This document shows positions 47,472 to 59,668 of a DNA stretch of 64,000 nt, in pieces. Source of the stretch: Eupeodes corollae (taxonomy: Eukaryota; Arthropoda; Insecta; Diptera; Syrphidae); contig NC_079149.1 in the NCBI RefSeq assembly GCF_945859685.1, positions 37,785,136 to 37,849,135 of the forward strand. The letters are read 5' to 3'. Each line of letters starts with the position of its first letter. The first letter of the stretch is position 1. Under the pieces are notes generated by a model. That model was not told the DNA's origin, searched no databases, and saw nothing but the letters and a program-made list of their open reading frames with translations. A program made the position numbers and the translations under genes.

Positions 47472-48384
47472 TGAACATGGGTAAACTCGGCATGTATTTC
47501 TAGTTGTGTGGGCCACCTGTCGCACACTCAATAATGCCGTCTTCCTGACTCATCCATCACACAATTGTGCATATTGTGACCTGCCGTCAAAAAATTCCAA
47601 AGTAAATGAAAATGTGGACCTTCTGTCACACAATTGTATTTTGTTTGCTTTTCCAAAATACAATAAGAACACTGACTGATGGAAAACAGCATTCTACTGA
47701 ACTCTTAAAATATTTTGGAGCCGCAACAACGACAGGATGGTTAAAAAAAAGCAACGAAGTGATCCAAAAACCGTTTAAAAGATTGCAGTATTATAAATAT
47801 CGGACAAAGTATCGCGAAATTCCACTTGTAAACAAATCAAGGTTTTTCTTCCTAGTGCCCAAACAAAGTAATACTTTTATAAAAGATTAATATAAACTTG
47901 AATTTCACATCAGGTTTTTAAAGCATGCCATTTTAAAAATGCTAAACAAATGTTTTTTCTTACGGTGCAGTTAAAAGACGGTATTTCACTTAACAATAAA
48001 CAATGCGATGATTTTGAAAGATTTCGTAATTTCTAATTTGTCTTAAGATACTTATGTACCTTTATTTGCCATTGTCTGGAGTTTTTAAAAACCTTCTTTT
48101 ATGTTCTTGAATAATTCGTTTTAGAGTTAATTTTAAGAGGTCATTCCGAATTCAAACTCCGTTTTTAGCTATAAGTGATCAAACTTGGAAATACCCGTTT
48201 TCAACATAACTTTCATATTTTTGTTCAATATAATCTAAAAAACTTGATGTTATAACATTAAGACTATGAATCTGTAATATGATCAGAAATTTCTTTTCTA
48301 CCCTTTTCTGGTTTTCATATAAGAAGCTTAATGTATAGCAGGTGAATACAGGGTTATCCATTTTTTGGTTTCAAATGTAAACGT
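47472..48384. other. Non-coding stretch with one unassigned small frame
   Basis: Immediately after the SINE the sequence is moderately GC-rich, then turns AT-rich. A 94-residue frame at 47606-47890 (starting MKMWTFCHTIVF) has a hydrophobic start and a basic remainder. It matches nothing I recognise and has no supporting signals. Confidence 0.4.
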
Positions 48385-49540
48385 AAAAAAGAGGCTGGAT
48401 TGCGACCCACACTGATAACTTCCCATCCCGTCTGTCGATTTGTCTTGCTTAAAAGTTTGTCTATATGTACTCGTATTAATTTTTACCAAATTTGAGTACT
48501 ATTTTGTATAAAAATAGCAAACGAGCGTTTGCATTTTTATATACAAATTACTGAATATCGAAAACAACATTTTCTGTGAAATAAAATAAGTTTGAAGGCA
48601 ATATTTTTAGTTTTAGAAAAGCTATTTGAGTCGAAAGTAAATTTTTACAAAGTTTTAGTATGGTTTTTTTTTAGTGTTTAATTGTTTGTAGACAAAATTG
48701 TCAATTCGATTTTTCTCAAAATTTGTCCTAATGGTGAAAACAATATTTCTTATAAGTAAAATTTAGTAAGAAGCTATTATCTCACAGTTTTTAAAAGATA
48801 TTTGAGTCGAAATTCATTTTTTACCAACTTTTGTTAATTTTTGTTCGGTTTTTAATTTTTTTTAAAAAAGTTGTCAATTCGATTCTTTTCAAAATTAAAC
48901 TGAATGTTGACAACAATATTTTTTGAAAGATAAAAGTAAATAAATGCCAATATCTCAAAGTTTTGGAAAGATTTGTATTTCATCTGCAAAACAATTCTGT
49001 GAAACAAAGAATAATGTTTTTGACATCTGATAAAATTTTGAGAAAAATCGAATAAACAGGTTTTTTACAAAAAATAAAAACCTAAACAAAGAAATTAATA
49101 AAAGTTGGTAAAAATTGATTTTCGACTCAAATATCTTTTCAAAATTTTTAAATATTGTCTTCAAACTAATTTATCTTATAAGAAATATTGCTTCAACATA
49201 CGATAAAATTTTTGAAAAAAATAGAATTGACAGTTTTTTTACAAAAAATAAAACTCTAAAAAAAAAACAATACTAAAACTTGGTAAAAATTTACTTTCGG
49301 CTCAAATAGCTTTTCAAAAATTAAAAATATTGGCTTCAAACTTATTTTATTTCACAGAAAATGTTGTTTTCGATATTCAGTAATTTTTATATAAAAATGC
49401 AAACGCTCGTTTTTTCATAAAAAATAAAATTTACAAAAAATAGTACGCAAATTTGGTAAAAATTAATACGAGTGCAAATAGACAAACTTTTAAGCAAGAC
49501 AAATCGACAGACAGTGTGGGTCGCATCCCAGACTTTTTTT
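48385..49540. repeat. AT-rich repeat family in foldback (head-to-head) form
   Basis: Both outer ends are the same family terminus: GAGGCTGGATTGCGACCCAC at 48391 reading inwards, and GTGTGGGTCGCATCCCAGAC (49514-49533) reading outwards. From each end the sequence passes inwards through the AAGTTTGTCTAT region, the A/T-rich joint and sub-repeats. Orientation flips near 48968. The arms are about 570 bases each, imperfect, and separated by almost no loop. The hairpin-side arm (AACTTCC..GGAAGTT) is absent. Confidence 0.85.
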
Positions 49541-49619
49541 ATTGGAGTGATTCTTTGGGTGGTCCATAGCATACGTAAGCCTCCGTACACTCTACCTATG
49601 ATAAAATGTATATGATTTG

Positions 49620-50050
49620 TCCATAAGTGAATGTCTTATTGAATACTACTTTAAGATTCTTGGCTTAGTCAACAAAATAGGTTTATCATTGAGTAATATT
49701 GGAGAAATGTAAGATGTGTCTGTAGGGTCTTTTGAAATGACAAAACATTTTGACTTTGTAGGATTTAAACAAAGTCCGTTTGATCGAAACCATAGCAATA
49801 TCTTATTAAGATCTTTGTTCATCTCCCAAATACTATTTTCAACCAACCCCAGTGAACAACTGTACCTAAGCTGTACATCATCGGCATACATATGTTTGGA
49901 TGAGTTAAAGCTTAGAGACGGGAGCTCATTAACAAACATGGTAAAAAGTAATTTGCCAAAATACACCCTTGGGGAACACATCGTGTTATCGGAAGAAAAC
50001 TTGAACTCCCAATCTTGTTGAATACAATAATTTCAGACCAATATAAATTT
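49620..50050 (-). pseudogene. Non-LTR RT palm fragment (CR1/Jockey-like group)
   Basis: The minus-strand frame 49646-49981 carries LLFTMFVNELPSL, then HMYADDVQLRYS, which holds the RT motif C aspartates. It continues with MNKDLNKILLWFRSNGLCLNPTKSKC and the start of the thumb. The motif B segment before it (the place of GVPQG) is degraded. Both ends are truncated and no other part of the element is nearby. It differs clearly from the RTE and R1/LOA copies in the window, and its exact clade is uncertain. Confidence 0.75.
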
Positions 50051-52870
50051 AGAATAAAAAGAATAACAAATGGCGTAAAAAAGTCATCATGAGAATAAAT
50101 GTGCTGCCTAAAAATGTATTTTTCTCGAAAGTTTTTAAAGAAAATTGAAGCAATATCGCTTTTTCACGTTGGTATTTAACTTTCAAACTTAGTTTTTGTT
50201 TGTAATATTTTTTTAAATATTACCAAAACGAACATTTTTCACACAAAAATACCAATGTTTTTCTAAAACTCTATCAATTGTAAAGAAAATAAAAATATCA
50301 ATATTTTTTGGTGTAAAATTAAATCAGCTTCAATGCAAGATAATTTTTTTTCCAAATACATGTTATTTAGAGAAAGCTTTAACAAAGAACAAAAAATGAT
50401 GTTTTCTAACAAAATAAGCCTTTTTGGCTTGTTTTCGAAATCGAGTTTTTAATTTTTCTCAACTTCTGTTTTCGAAGTAAACATAGACAAATTTTGTATA
50501 CATACCTTACGGCAACAAACGAAAATCTTCTGTTATATATCAAAGAAAAACACGTAATATTTTTTTTAACTTATTTCTTTTATTCTCTTAAATAATTTAA
50601 TAAAATGTATTTACAATTATTTACTTTTACAATTATTTCAGTACGTGTCTGTCTGCATTTTTGTTTTTATTTATTTTGTTTTCTATTTCTTATAAATATC
50701 ACTTAACCTACAGTTGTAGATGTGTATTAATAATTGTAATAATTCTTATATTTAAGTTTTTTTTTTCTTATTTATTCGTTTACTTTTTTTCTTACTAAAT
50801 TTTCTAAATATAACAAAAAAAGTACTTCTTTAAAAAAAAAAAAGAATATTTTGAATTTGTATTACATACAAGTGATTTTTCTTTCAATATATTATTTGTG
50901 TATTACATTTCATACAAAGTTATATTTTTTTGGTATTATTTATTTTATTTACAGATTGTTTTAATTTTTAAATTTTACTTTTGAGTTATTTAATTTTCGT
51001 TGAACATAAATTTTGTGTTTTTTTATTTTTTTAATTTGTTTTTAACAAAAATGTGTTGATATAATGTTTTGTTATTACTTTTTTTATGAATATTGGTTTT
51101 GATGAAATTGTTTTAAAATATTGATTTATTTTCTAATTAATTGTCGCTATATGATATTATTTATTTTGTTTATGTTTGTTTGTTGTACATATTTTTATTC
51201 TTAGCTGTTGTCATTTTTTGTTTTGTTTTATCTTTTAAATTATTTTATAAATTGTCTTACAATTATAATTCTCACATAAATGTAGAACTATAAGCTATAT
51301 AAATGTTTTAAGAAGTATGTATTGTTTTTTTATGTTTTTATTAACATTAAATTTACTTTATACATGTATAATTGTTTCTTTGTGAATCAAAAAAAAGTTG
51401 TTACCTTTTTTCTTATTCTATCAGTAAAAAACGTTTTAAAATAAAATGTAATTTATCTAAGAATATAAAACTTTTTGAAACCAAGATGAATTCGTCATAA
51501 TGTGTGGTTATATCATTAGAAAAACTGCTCTAAAATAATTCTGAAGAATTTAATTTAACAAAAACATATATTTTTAAAAATTAGTGGCATGCTACTTGTC
51601 GGATAATTTTGGTTTTCTGTGCGTATTGTTCATAAATATATTTTGGCTCAACACTAGCAAATATTATTCAATAAGGAGACAATTAAAGTTCTCTTGAAAA
51701 TAAGGTAAGGTATTTTTTCATGAAACTATTTCCTAAATTCCAAAGAAAAAAACAACAATATTTAACATTACTTTCAATCAAATGTGATATTGAATAAAAC
51801 TATTTCTGATAATCTAACCAACAAATAAGAAATTTGTTCATTTATTTGGAATTTCAAAACCAGAGTTTATTTTTCGAGAAGGAATATTCCAAATCAAGAA
51901 TTGTAAATGAAATTGATTATAAATGGAATAAAATTTGCAAATTATCATTTGTAAATATTGGATTGACAATATTATTGATGCCTTAAAGCAGGAATCACAT
52001 ATTTTTTCAGAAATGTCATTGCGTTTTTGTATTTCTTTCAAATACATTCCAAAAATGCAGAGTGGTTCTGTGCTATGATTTTTTTCCTGACGCAACTGTA
52101 TTCGAAATATCCGATACTTTTTTAGCTCAATTTAAAAATTAAATTTATTTGCATCTTTACATAAAAAGTAAAAAACAAGCCCAAAATATTAATTCAATAT
52201 TTTTTTGAGATGACGATGGGGCTTGTTGATCATTTTCAGCCCAATCAAGAGAGTTTATCTATAATTTAACCTTCAACTGTCGATGCAAGTGTAAGAGTAT
52301 CTGATGATCCGAATTTGTCGATTTACCATCGTCCTCAGTAAATAAAAGTATCGTACACCTACTTTTTGGCTGGTAATTGATGATCTTGGTGACGTCAATT
52401 GGCCATTAAGATCATTGTATTTGGAAATGTTTGATTTTTTTACGAAGCAACGCAAAAGACCACTTCTACTCGAATAAAACTCTAGATTAAACTCTAGATG
52501 AATTGATTAACCTATTGAACTAAAAAAACGTTGCCAAGATGACGCGCGAAACTTACGAAAAAGTGATTAAAAATTACCTGACAAAAAATCGCATGCTGCG
52601 AATCCTAGGCGCCCGTTTCGAATTATATTGTTTTGAACTTTGGTGAGGGCAAACCCTCCTAAAATCACAAAATTCCAAACGCGAATTTACACTTTGAAGC
52701 AAACGAATAAAAGGTTCGTTAGAGCCATTAGAGTTTCGGTGTGTAGCAACAAAAAGATTTGAGGGTTGCGTTAAATGAGATAGAGTTGTAGAGGAATATG
52801 CAGTCAATAGAACAAGAAAGAAGTCGATAAATAAAAATAAAGTCTAAAATTTTCCTGTGTACTTAAAACG
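50051..52870. other. Very AT-rich stretch, no gene recognised
   Basis: About 2.8 kb. The segment 50540-51400 is strongly T-rich on the plus strand with hardly any G or C. Further right (52500-52870) composition is more balanced, and a 77-residue minus-strand frame (52574-52807) without known motifs is present. Nothing else can be supported. Confidence 0.5.
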
Positions 52871-53369
52871 ACTTCAGGTTGAGAAGATTCAGGCTGTTAA
52901 GATATCAAGAAAGAATAAGAGGTTCCAATATAAACCACAAAGAGCAAAGCGAAAGAAACGAATACTTTTTGGGCACTCGATTCTGGAAATGTGAATACTT
53001 TGGAAAAGCTACTAAGCATGAAACTCGCATTCGAGGAGTGGGCTATAGGGATCCTTCACAAAAGGGTCGGAAAATTACTTGGACTAACGTTTAACGAAAC
53101 TAGAAGCTGAGTTGCCTTTAAAAGTGGTATTGCCTATATGGGAGGAATTTGAGCTCTTTGTCAAAGGTATGATTTGTTGATTGTGCAAAACGTAGAGACG
53201 GGGAAGAGTCTTTAAGCGTTTGCGTACAAAATTATTGATTTGCACCGCGCACACCAATCTGAAAGACAGTCAAGATCATGTTGAATAAGAGAAGATTTAA
53301 ACACATTATGCAGATAGTGTTATTAACCACATCCTGGAAAACGCCTAGTGGAGAGAAAAGCTTATTCTT
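52871..53369. other. Balanced-composition stretch upstream of an RTE-like copy
   Basis: The base composition matches the element that follows rather than the AT-rich flank, so it may be the degraded 5' part of that element. The small frame 52879-53094 has no recognised domain. Confidence 0.35.
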
Positions 53370-55435
53370 TTATGAAACATGTTTGGTAAATCCTTCTACA
53401 GTCCCTTCGGCTGTAGTAAACCGCATATCGGATTTGGGGGTGCCGCATTTTTCAACTATGGCAATCGTGATGCTATTAATATTAAATCGACAGCTAAAAA
53501 CCGTAATCTCACAAATAGATACTTTCAACATGCATGGAACGTTCGGTCTCTGTATGGACAGGGCATTTATGAAAAGGTGGAATGTGAAATGAAAATACAT
53601 AACTTAAGTATTCTTGGGATGAGTGAAACGAAGTGGAGGGGAAAATGAGAGCACAGATCAGCAACATAGCGGAGGCTGTATTCTGTGGAGGATGAGACAG
53701 GGAGCGGTCAAAGGCTAAAAAAAGCTTAATTTCCTGGGAACCAGTTTTGCAAACTCATGATCATCCTGTGTTACGCTCCGAAGAATGATGGAACAGAAGG
53801 AAACAAAAGCTCATTCGACGCTCAACTGAACTCAGTCTACGGCAGAGTTCCAAAGAGTGACATAACTGTCATCATGGGGGACCTCAATGGCAAAGTTGGC
53901 TCGGATAACACAGGCCTTGAGCGAGTTATGGGTAGACACGGCATAGGTCAACGAAATGACAGTGGTGATATGCTTGTCGACTTTTGTAATGCCCGTCAGC
54001 AGGTGGTAGGTGGAACCCTATTTCCACATAAGACCTGCCACAAAGTTACCTGGGTATCCCCTGATGGTAGAACAGAAAACCAAATCGTCTATTTTATAAT
54101 ACAACAACGATGGAATAAATCACTTTGCGATGTAAGGAACGAGAGACGTGCAGATGCAGGAAGCGATCATCATCTGCTATTATCGACAATTCGACTACGA
54201 ACAGCTTCTGTCTGGAGACGTCCAAACAAGGCAACCAGACAAAAATTTAATACCATCGCTTTTAGTGACCCAAATACTTGTCGTGATTTTGCAAACACTC
54301 TTAACGAGAAGTTGTGTGGCACGGTAAAAAGAGTTTTTACTGAAGTTATATCTGGAACGGTACCGAGGCAATCTAGAGATAAGGATTAATGGATATCCGC
54401 TGAGCACTCAAAATAAATATAAATAATGAAGTTATGAAGTTATTATAGAGCTGCTTAAAAGGTAGTGCAGAGGTGTGGAGAAGAGATAGGAGAGCCAGAT
54501 TAGACAAATTGGCAGAAAACACTGAGAAAGCTGCAAGAAGAGGTAATGCGAGGATGCTGTACAAAATCACTAAAGATCTTGTAGGCCAACAAAATATTGT
54601 CAACCATCCTGTTCCCGACACGAACGGTATTCTTTTAATGTCAATGGAAGATCAAATGCGGAGATGGAAGGAGCGATTCTGTACATTGCTAAACGATGAC
54701 CAGAATGCAAATGCAAAAGCTTATGCAAATCATCAACTGCCGGACATACGTAGTTCTACCAGAAACATTAATATTGACCCCCCGACATGCACGGAAATCA
54801 GAACCGCGATATATCTTTTAAAAAAACAACAAAGCAGCTGGGCTGGATGGCATACCTGCCGAATTCCTCAAAGCAGAGTCCGACTTGGGAAAACAAAACC
54901 TTTTTCAGAGAATGGAAGGACGAGGTAATCGTCAATCTACCAAATAAAGGTGATATTAAGAACTGAAATAACTGTTGTGGAATCACCATTCTGTCCGTAT
55001 TTAAAAAGTTAATGGCAAACATTATTCTAGGATATAATCTAAGATCGAGTCTACGCTCAAGAGGCATCAAGCGGAATTTCGTACATTAACACCTTAAGAA
55101 TTATTCTTGAATAATCGTCAGAGTACCAATCGCTGCTTTACCTCATGTTCGTCGATTTTGAAAAGGCCTTCGATCGCATTAGTCGTGATGTTATCTGAAG
55201 ATTGCTTGTTGCTAGGGGCATTCCTGATAAAATTGTTGCTTTATTAAAAGAGTCATACAGCTTTCCGACGCATTTGAAGCGGTACAGGGAGTAAGACCGG
55301 ATGATGTATTGTCACCGATTTTGTGTTTGCTTTCTATTGATGATGTTATGACATACCGGTTTTTAATGAACGAAATAAAGCCAATGCGAAGACTATAAGT
55401 CAATGGGAGATTTTGTCAAATGCCTAACAACTGAA
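53370..55435 (+). pseudogene. Second RTE-like LINE lineage, endonuclease plus RT, degraded
   Basis: Reads rightwards. The endonuclease start (HAWNVRSLYGQGI, then ILGMSETKWRGK with the catalytic glutamate) is near 53530-53648. A frame at 53757-54389 continues with VIMGDLNGKVGSDNTG, VTWVSPDGRTENQI and AGSDHHLLL, which holds the SDH motif. The linker and RT fingers are at 54473-54928 (MRRWKERFCTLLND). A broken RT follows, with FVDFEKAFDR (motif A, near 55150) and a mutated motif B (QGVRPDDVLSP near 55290). Motif C and the 3' end are missing. The endonuclease sequence is clearly a different lineage from the 6416/55621 RTE family. Multiple stops and shifts. Confidence 0.8.
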
Positions 55436-55620
55436 ATGTGTCTAATTTACAATCAATGTAAAAGTCAAAACTTCATTATGAAATAAAACTTCCATCAAAA
55501 ATGTGACTCTTTGTGTGTCTTATTCAAATTTACCCATAAATTAAATGACACATTGCCAATTTTTAAAAGTATCATTATTTAATTTTCAATGAAGAAGTGT
55601 TTGCTGCAATAAGATTTTAT

Positions 55621-57523
55621 TTAGCTTACGCAGCACAAAAGGACTAGAGCTGGTCGCGAGCTCTACGAGCAGAGTAAGAGAGAGGAACACCGGCTTCTTA
55701 GGTTTAAAAAAAAGAGAGCATGCGAAGCGCGCGATCAAGGAGATAGAGGGATGTCATACCAGAAATGAGATTCATAAACTTTACCAAAAGGTAAAAAAAA
55801 CCTCCCAAGGGTACCAGCCACGAACCGAAGCCTGTAAAGACGATCAGGGGAACCTCGTAGTAGAACCGCAGTCGATCCTGAGAATATGGAAAGACCACTT
55901 CTCCCAATTATATAACGGCGATGTTGAACCGAATTCCGCTGTAAGGGAGATAGACCCACACAACCTCGGCGACGCAGATCAACAATTCCGACCACCCGAC
56001 CTTGACGAAGTGAAGATAGCTATATCTAAACTTAAGTCAAACAAAGCTGCTGGAGCTGACGGCATCGGCGCCGAACTATTCAAAGCAGCAGGCGATGACT
56101 TGGTAGGGAGCATGCACCAACTCATCTGAAAAAAATTATCGGAGGAGGAAAGCATGCCCGATGAGTGGAATCTCAGCATAGTGTGCCCGATACATAAGAA
56201 AGGAGACCATCTAAACTACTCCAACTACAGAGGCATCAGTCTCCTTAACATTGCGTATAAGATCCTCTCTGCCGTAAAATGTGAACGTATGAACCCGTTC
56301 GTCAACAACCTAATAGGTCGTTATCAGTGTGGCTTCAGACCAGGAAATTCCACTATCAACCAAATATTCACACTACGACAGATCTTGAAAAAAAACTCAG
56401 GAACTTCAAATCGATACCCACCATCTTTTTATCGATTTTATAGCCGCTTATGACAGCATCTATAGTTAAGATCTCTACAGAGCAATGTCTAGTTTTGGCC
56501 CTGTCAATCTTATCCGCTTGTGCAGAATGACGATGGAGAAGGCAAGCTGCTCTATCAAGGTCGGATAAGATCTCACCGATGCATTTGATGTCAAAAAAAG
56601 TTTTAGACAAGGCGATGCACTGCCATGCGATTTTTTCAACATCATTCTGAAAAGAATTGTGCAAAACCCAACCGTCAACACTTGAGGCACAATCTTCCAA
56701 AGGTCTATCCAATTACTCGGATACGCAGATGATATTAACAGAATTGGAAAATCAAAGCGTGATGTTAGTGGAGCGTTTTTGAGCATTGCAACGGAAGCGA
56801 AGAAGATGGGTTTAGTGGTCAATGAGGGCAAGACCAAGTATACAAAATAGAACAACGAAGTCTTGGACAAAACGTCACCATCGACAGCTATAACTTTGAG
56901 GTAGTCAAGGACTTTGTCTACCTAGGCACCGCTATTAATACAGACAACGACACCAGCGCTGAAATCAAACGAAGAATAACTCTTGCAAATCGCTGCTTCT
57001 TTGGACTAAGAAGGCAATTGAGAAGTAAAGTCCTCTATCGAGCATCTAAAATCACCATCTATAAGACACTCATCATCCCGGTTCTCATTTATGGCGCTGG
57101 GGCCTTGGCCCTGTCAAAGAAAGATGAGAGCGTCTTAGGATGCTTCGAGAGAAAAATTCTTCGGGTGATTTTTGGTCCCGAGCGCATAGATGGAGAATGG
57201 AGGAGAAGATATAACGACGAACTGTACGTGCTGTACAGCGACACTGATCTAGTTAGCAGACTTTAAGTCCAACGGCTAGGTCATGTAGAGCGGATGTACA
57301 TCAACGCTCCAGCCCGGAAGGTCTTCGAATCCAATCCCGAGGGACGGCGCGGCGCAGTAGAGTAGGACCGCGAATCAGGTGGCGTACCCAGGTGGGAGAG
57401 CACCTCAACCAACTTGGCGTGCGAAACTGGAGACAGGTAGCTAGGGACCGAGCTGGCTTTAGACGCATGTTGGTTGAGGTCTAGGTCCGCCCCGGACTGT
57501 AGCGCTGCCTTAAGTAAGTATAT
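55621..57523 (+). pseudogene. RTE-type LINE, 5'-truncated, with 3' tail
   Basis: Starts abruptly in the linker (ARELYEQ-type sequence near 55660). It runs through IWKDHFSQLYNGD, LKSNKAAGADGIGAELFK and PDEWNLSIVCPIHKKGD. NYRGISLLNIAYKILSAV and QCGFRPGNSTINQIFTLRQIL come next. Motif A is broken by a shift (near 56420), motif B is SFRQGDALPCDFF, and motif C YADD lies at about 56722. The C-terminal domain is near-intact (57018-57266, RILRVIFGPERIDGEWRRRYND), followed by the GRRGA-rich tail. It ends in CTTAAGTAAGTA, matching the (TAAG)n tail of the 27503 copy. Several stops and frameshifts make it inactive. The lost 5' half is typical of incomplete target-primed reverse transcription. Confidence 0.88.
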
Positions 57524-58624
57524 TTTTTTAAGACTGTCTTGATTCTTGAAAACATTTGTAAGCAATAATATTTTTGTTTGGACAAATAATTTCCAGCATT
57601 TTTATCTTGGCATTTTTTCTATTTTACGAAAGGTTTTGTTATTAAAATAAATTATTGAAATATCTAACAATTACTTTGTGTGTTATTTAAATACAAAAGT
57701 GATTCTATGGTTTGTTGTTATATGATCTTTAATCATGTCGAACAAATAGATATATATGAAGGTATGTACAAGACATTAAGAAAATACGAGTTTTTGAGAA
57801 TGAGATAAAAAATGGGAAATGAGTGCAAATTTTATTTGAGTTAAGTCAAAAATGTTTAAATAAATATTAAATATAATAAATTTTGTGCATTGAATTTGCT
57901 CTCAGTTCAAGTTTTAAAATTATTTTTGATGAATTAACAAGAAAAATTAAAACCGACAAACAAAGAAATGCGCAAAAGTATTTTAAATGTGTTTTAAAAT
58001 TATTCACAACCAAGCTTTACTGGGTTTTTCTTCCTATGGATGTTAGTACCTATTAAAAAAAATTTCTGTGGGAATAATTTATACATTTGTTTCTTAAACA
58101 AACTTAAAAACAAATATTTACATTTGGATTTTTTTTAAACTTTGTATTGAATAATTTTTTTATAAGTATAACTAATTTTTGTTCTTTACATTCAAATGTC
58201 TGTGTTGGTATGTGTGTCAAATATATACTTTTATTTTATAAATCTATGCTTTTATATTAACAAACTTATATAATGAATGTTCCTTATATATGTGTTTTAT
58301 AATACTTTCTATTTTATAATCATCAATTTTTCCACTCTTTTTGTTTCTATCTTAAGCTATAGAATATTGAATACAAAAAAGTACACATTATATTCCCCCA
58401 AGAAGAGTCTTAAAATCTTCATAATCCCAACAGTCAATTTCTACGAAAAAAAAAATAACTTAAGTCCAATTTAAGACAAATAAGTAAACTAAAGGATCAA
58501 ATAAAAAAAAAATATTACTAGAACGAAAAATTTAATTCCCAGATGCACCACGACGACGACAACGACGACTTGGAGCGCTTCTTCAGCTCTTATTATCATT
58601 GCTTGTCCTCAACAAATTACTTAC
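57524..58624. other. AT-rich stretch, no gene recognised
   Basis: Very AT-rich. A GTC/GAC triplet run near 58550-58570 lies just downstream (in minus-strand sense) of the candidate exon. If the exon is real this stretch is the start of its downstream intron. Confidence 0.5.
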
Positions 58625-58767
58625 ACCGGAAACAGACTTCAGGAAAACTCGCAGATAACACAGCAATAGCACGGGCAATATCCCACACAGCCAACTATGT
58701 CTGGTCCTTGAGTTTACTACTACCACAGATGTTGCGGCATTGTGCTGCATTGCAGCTGGATGCTCAC
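58625..58767 (-). CDS. Candidate host exon with signal-peptide-like leader
   Basis: On the minus strand a pyrimidine-rich tract ends in TTTGTTTGTTTCAG, giving an acceptor just before 58767. At the other end the sequence reads TCCGGT followed by GTAAGT, a perfect donor. The 143-base stretch between is open in one frame and has visibly higher GC than the flanks. It contains an ATG (58749-58747), from which it encodes a basic N-terminal segment (VNSRTRHSW) and a strongly hydrophobic run (LCGILPVLLLCYLRVFL), like a signal peptide or signal anchor. This is what the first coding exon of a secreted or membrane protein would look like. No family is recognised, and no further exon could be linked in the window. 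The call rests only on splice signals, composition and hydrophobicity, so it is tentative. Confidence 0.45.
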
Positions 58768-59668
58768 CTGAAACAAACAAAAAAGAAATTGAGTTTATAA
58801 CAAGAAAAAAAAAACAAAAAAGGATATAAAGGGACCACATATAAAAATATAGCTAGACCAACAAAATATGGTAGGATATGATTTTTTTGTTTTTTTTTTT
58901 TGTTTTACTGTTTGGTTCGGATATTGTTTGTCTGGAAATTGAGAGCAGTCGAGGGATATAATTCCATGAAGGTAATTAAAATGTATATGTATGTGTGTTG
59001 GTAGGATATGAATGAAAACAAAACGGAGATAGAAAAGAAAGGGATTTTCTTTTGACGGCAAAAAATAAAACTGACATGTCACTTCTGTAAAAATAATCCT
59101 CACATCTCATGACAGGATAATGGGCCTGTCAATTAGGCTTGAAGTCAGCTTCGTGCTTTGAAGCTTTTTTAAAGATAGGAAAGTGGATATATTGGAATAC
59201 ACACACTAGGTACCTTTTCTACGAATTGAGTTGAACAAAAAAATAGGATTATAACTTACAATCCTACCAACAACACACATATAAAACTCACACACCTACG
59301 TTCATATGAGAATCAGAATTCATGCAAGCGTAGCATAAGTAAATTTGCTTTTCTTTCGTTATTTTTTTTTTTCAAAAATTGATTGGATGCTAAGATCGAT
59401 GACGGATTGTGAAGAATATGGATTGACTTTACGCAGATACCTTCCTCTGTATATAATAATATTGAGATCTAAAAGTAGCATCAATATAAAGCTGGCTTAA
59501 TAATTGTGAGATATATCAGAATGAAAAGTAATACCTTTATAAAGGAAGGATTCTTTAGTTGTGTTTGACTTTATTGTTATTTGTGGCATCCACCAGCAGT
59601 AGTATAATATTTCAAAGTCATAAGAAGTAAATTTTACATACGCTTCCATTTACACAAGTTGATAAATA
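58768..59668. other. AT-rich stretch, no gene recognised
   Basis: Would be the intron upstream of the candidate exon. More balanced sequence near 59100-59170 has no coding support. Confidence 0.45.

Noticed and set aside
47606..47890. 94-residue plus-strand frame after the SINE
   Set aside because: No homology recognised and no promoter, splice or conservation evidence; length is within chance for this composition.
58543..58800. Plus-strand 85-residue frame starting in a GAC-rich run
   Set aside because: It lies opposite the candidate minus-strand exon and has no splice signals or motif; the minus-strand reading explains the composition better.
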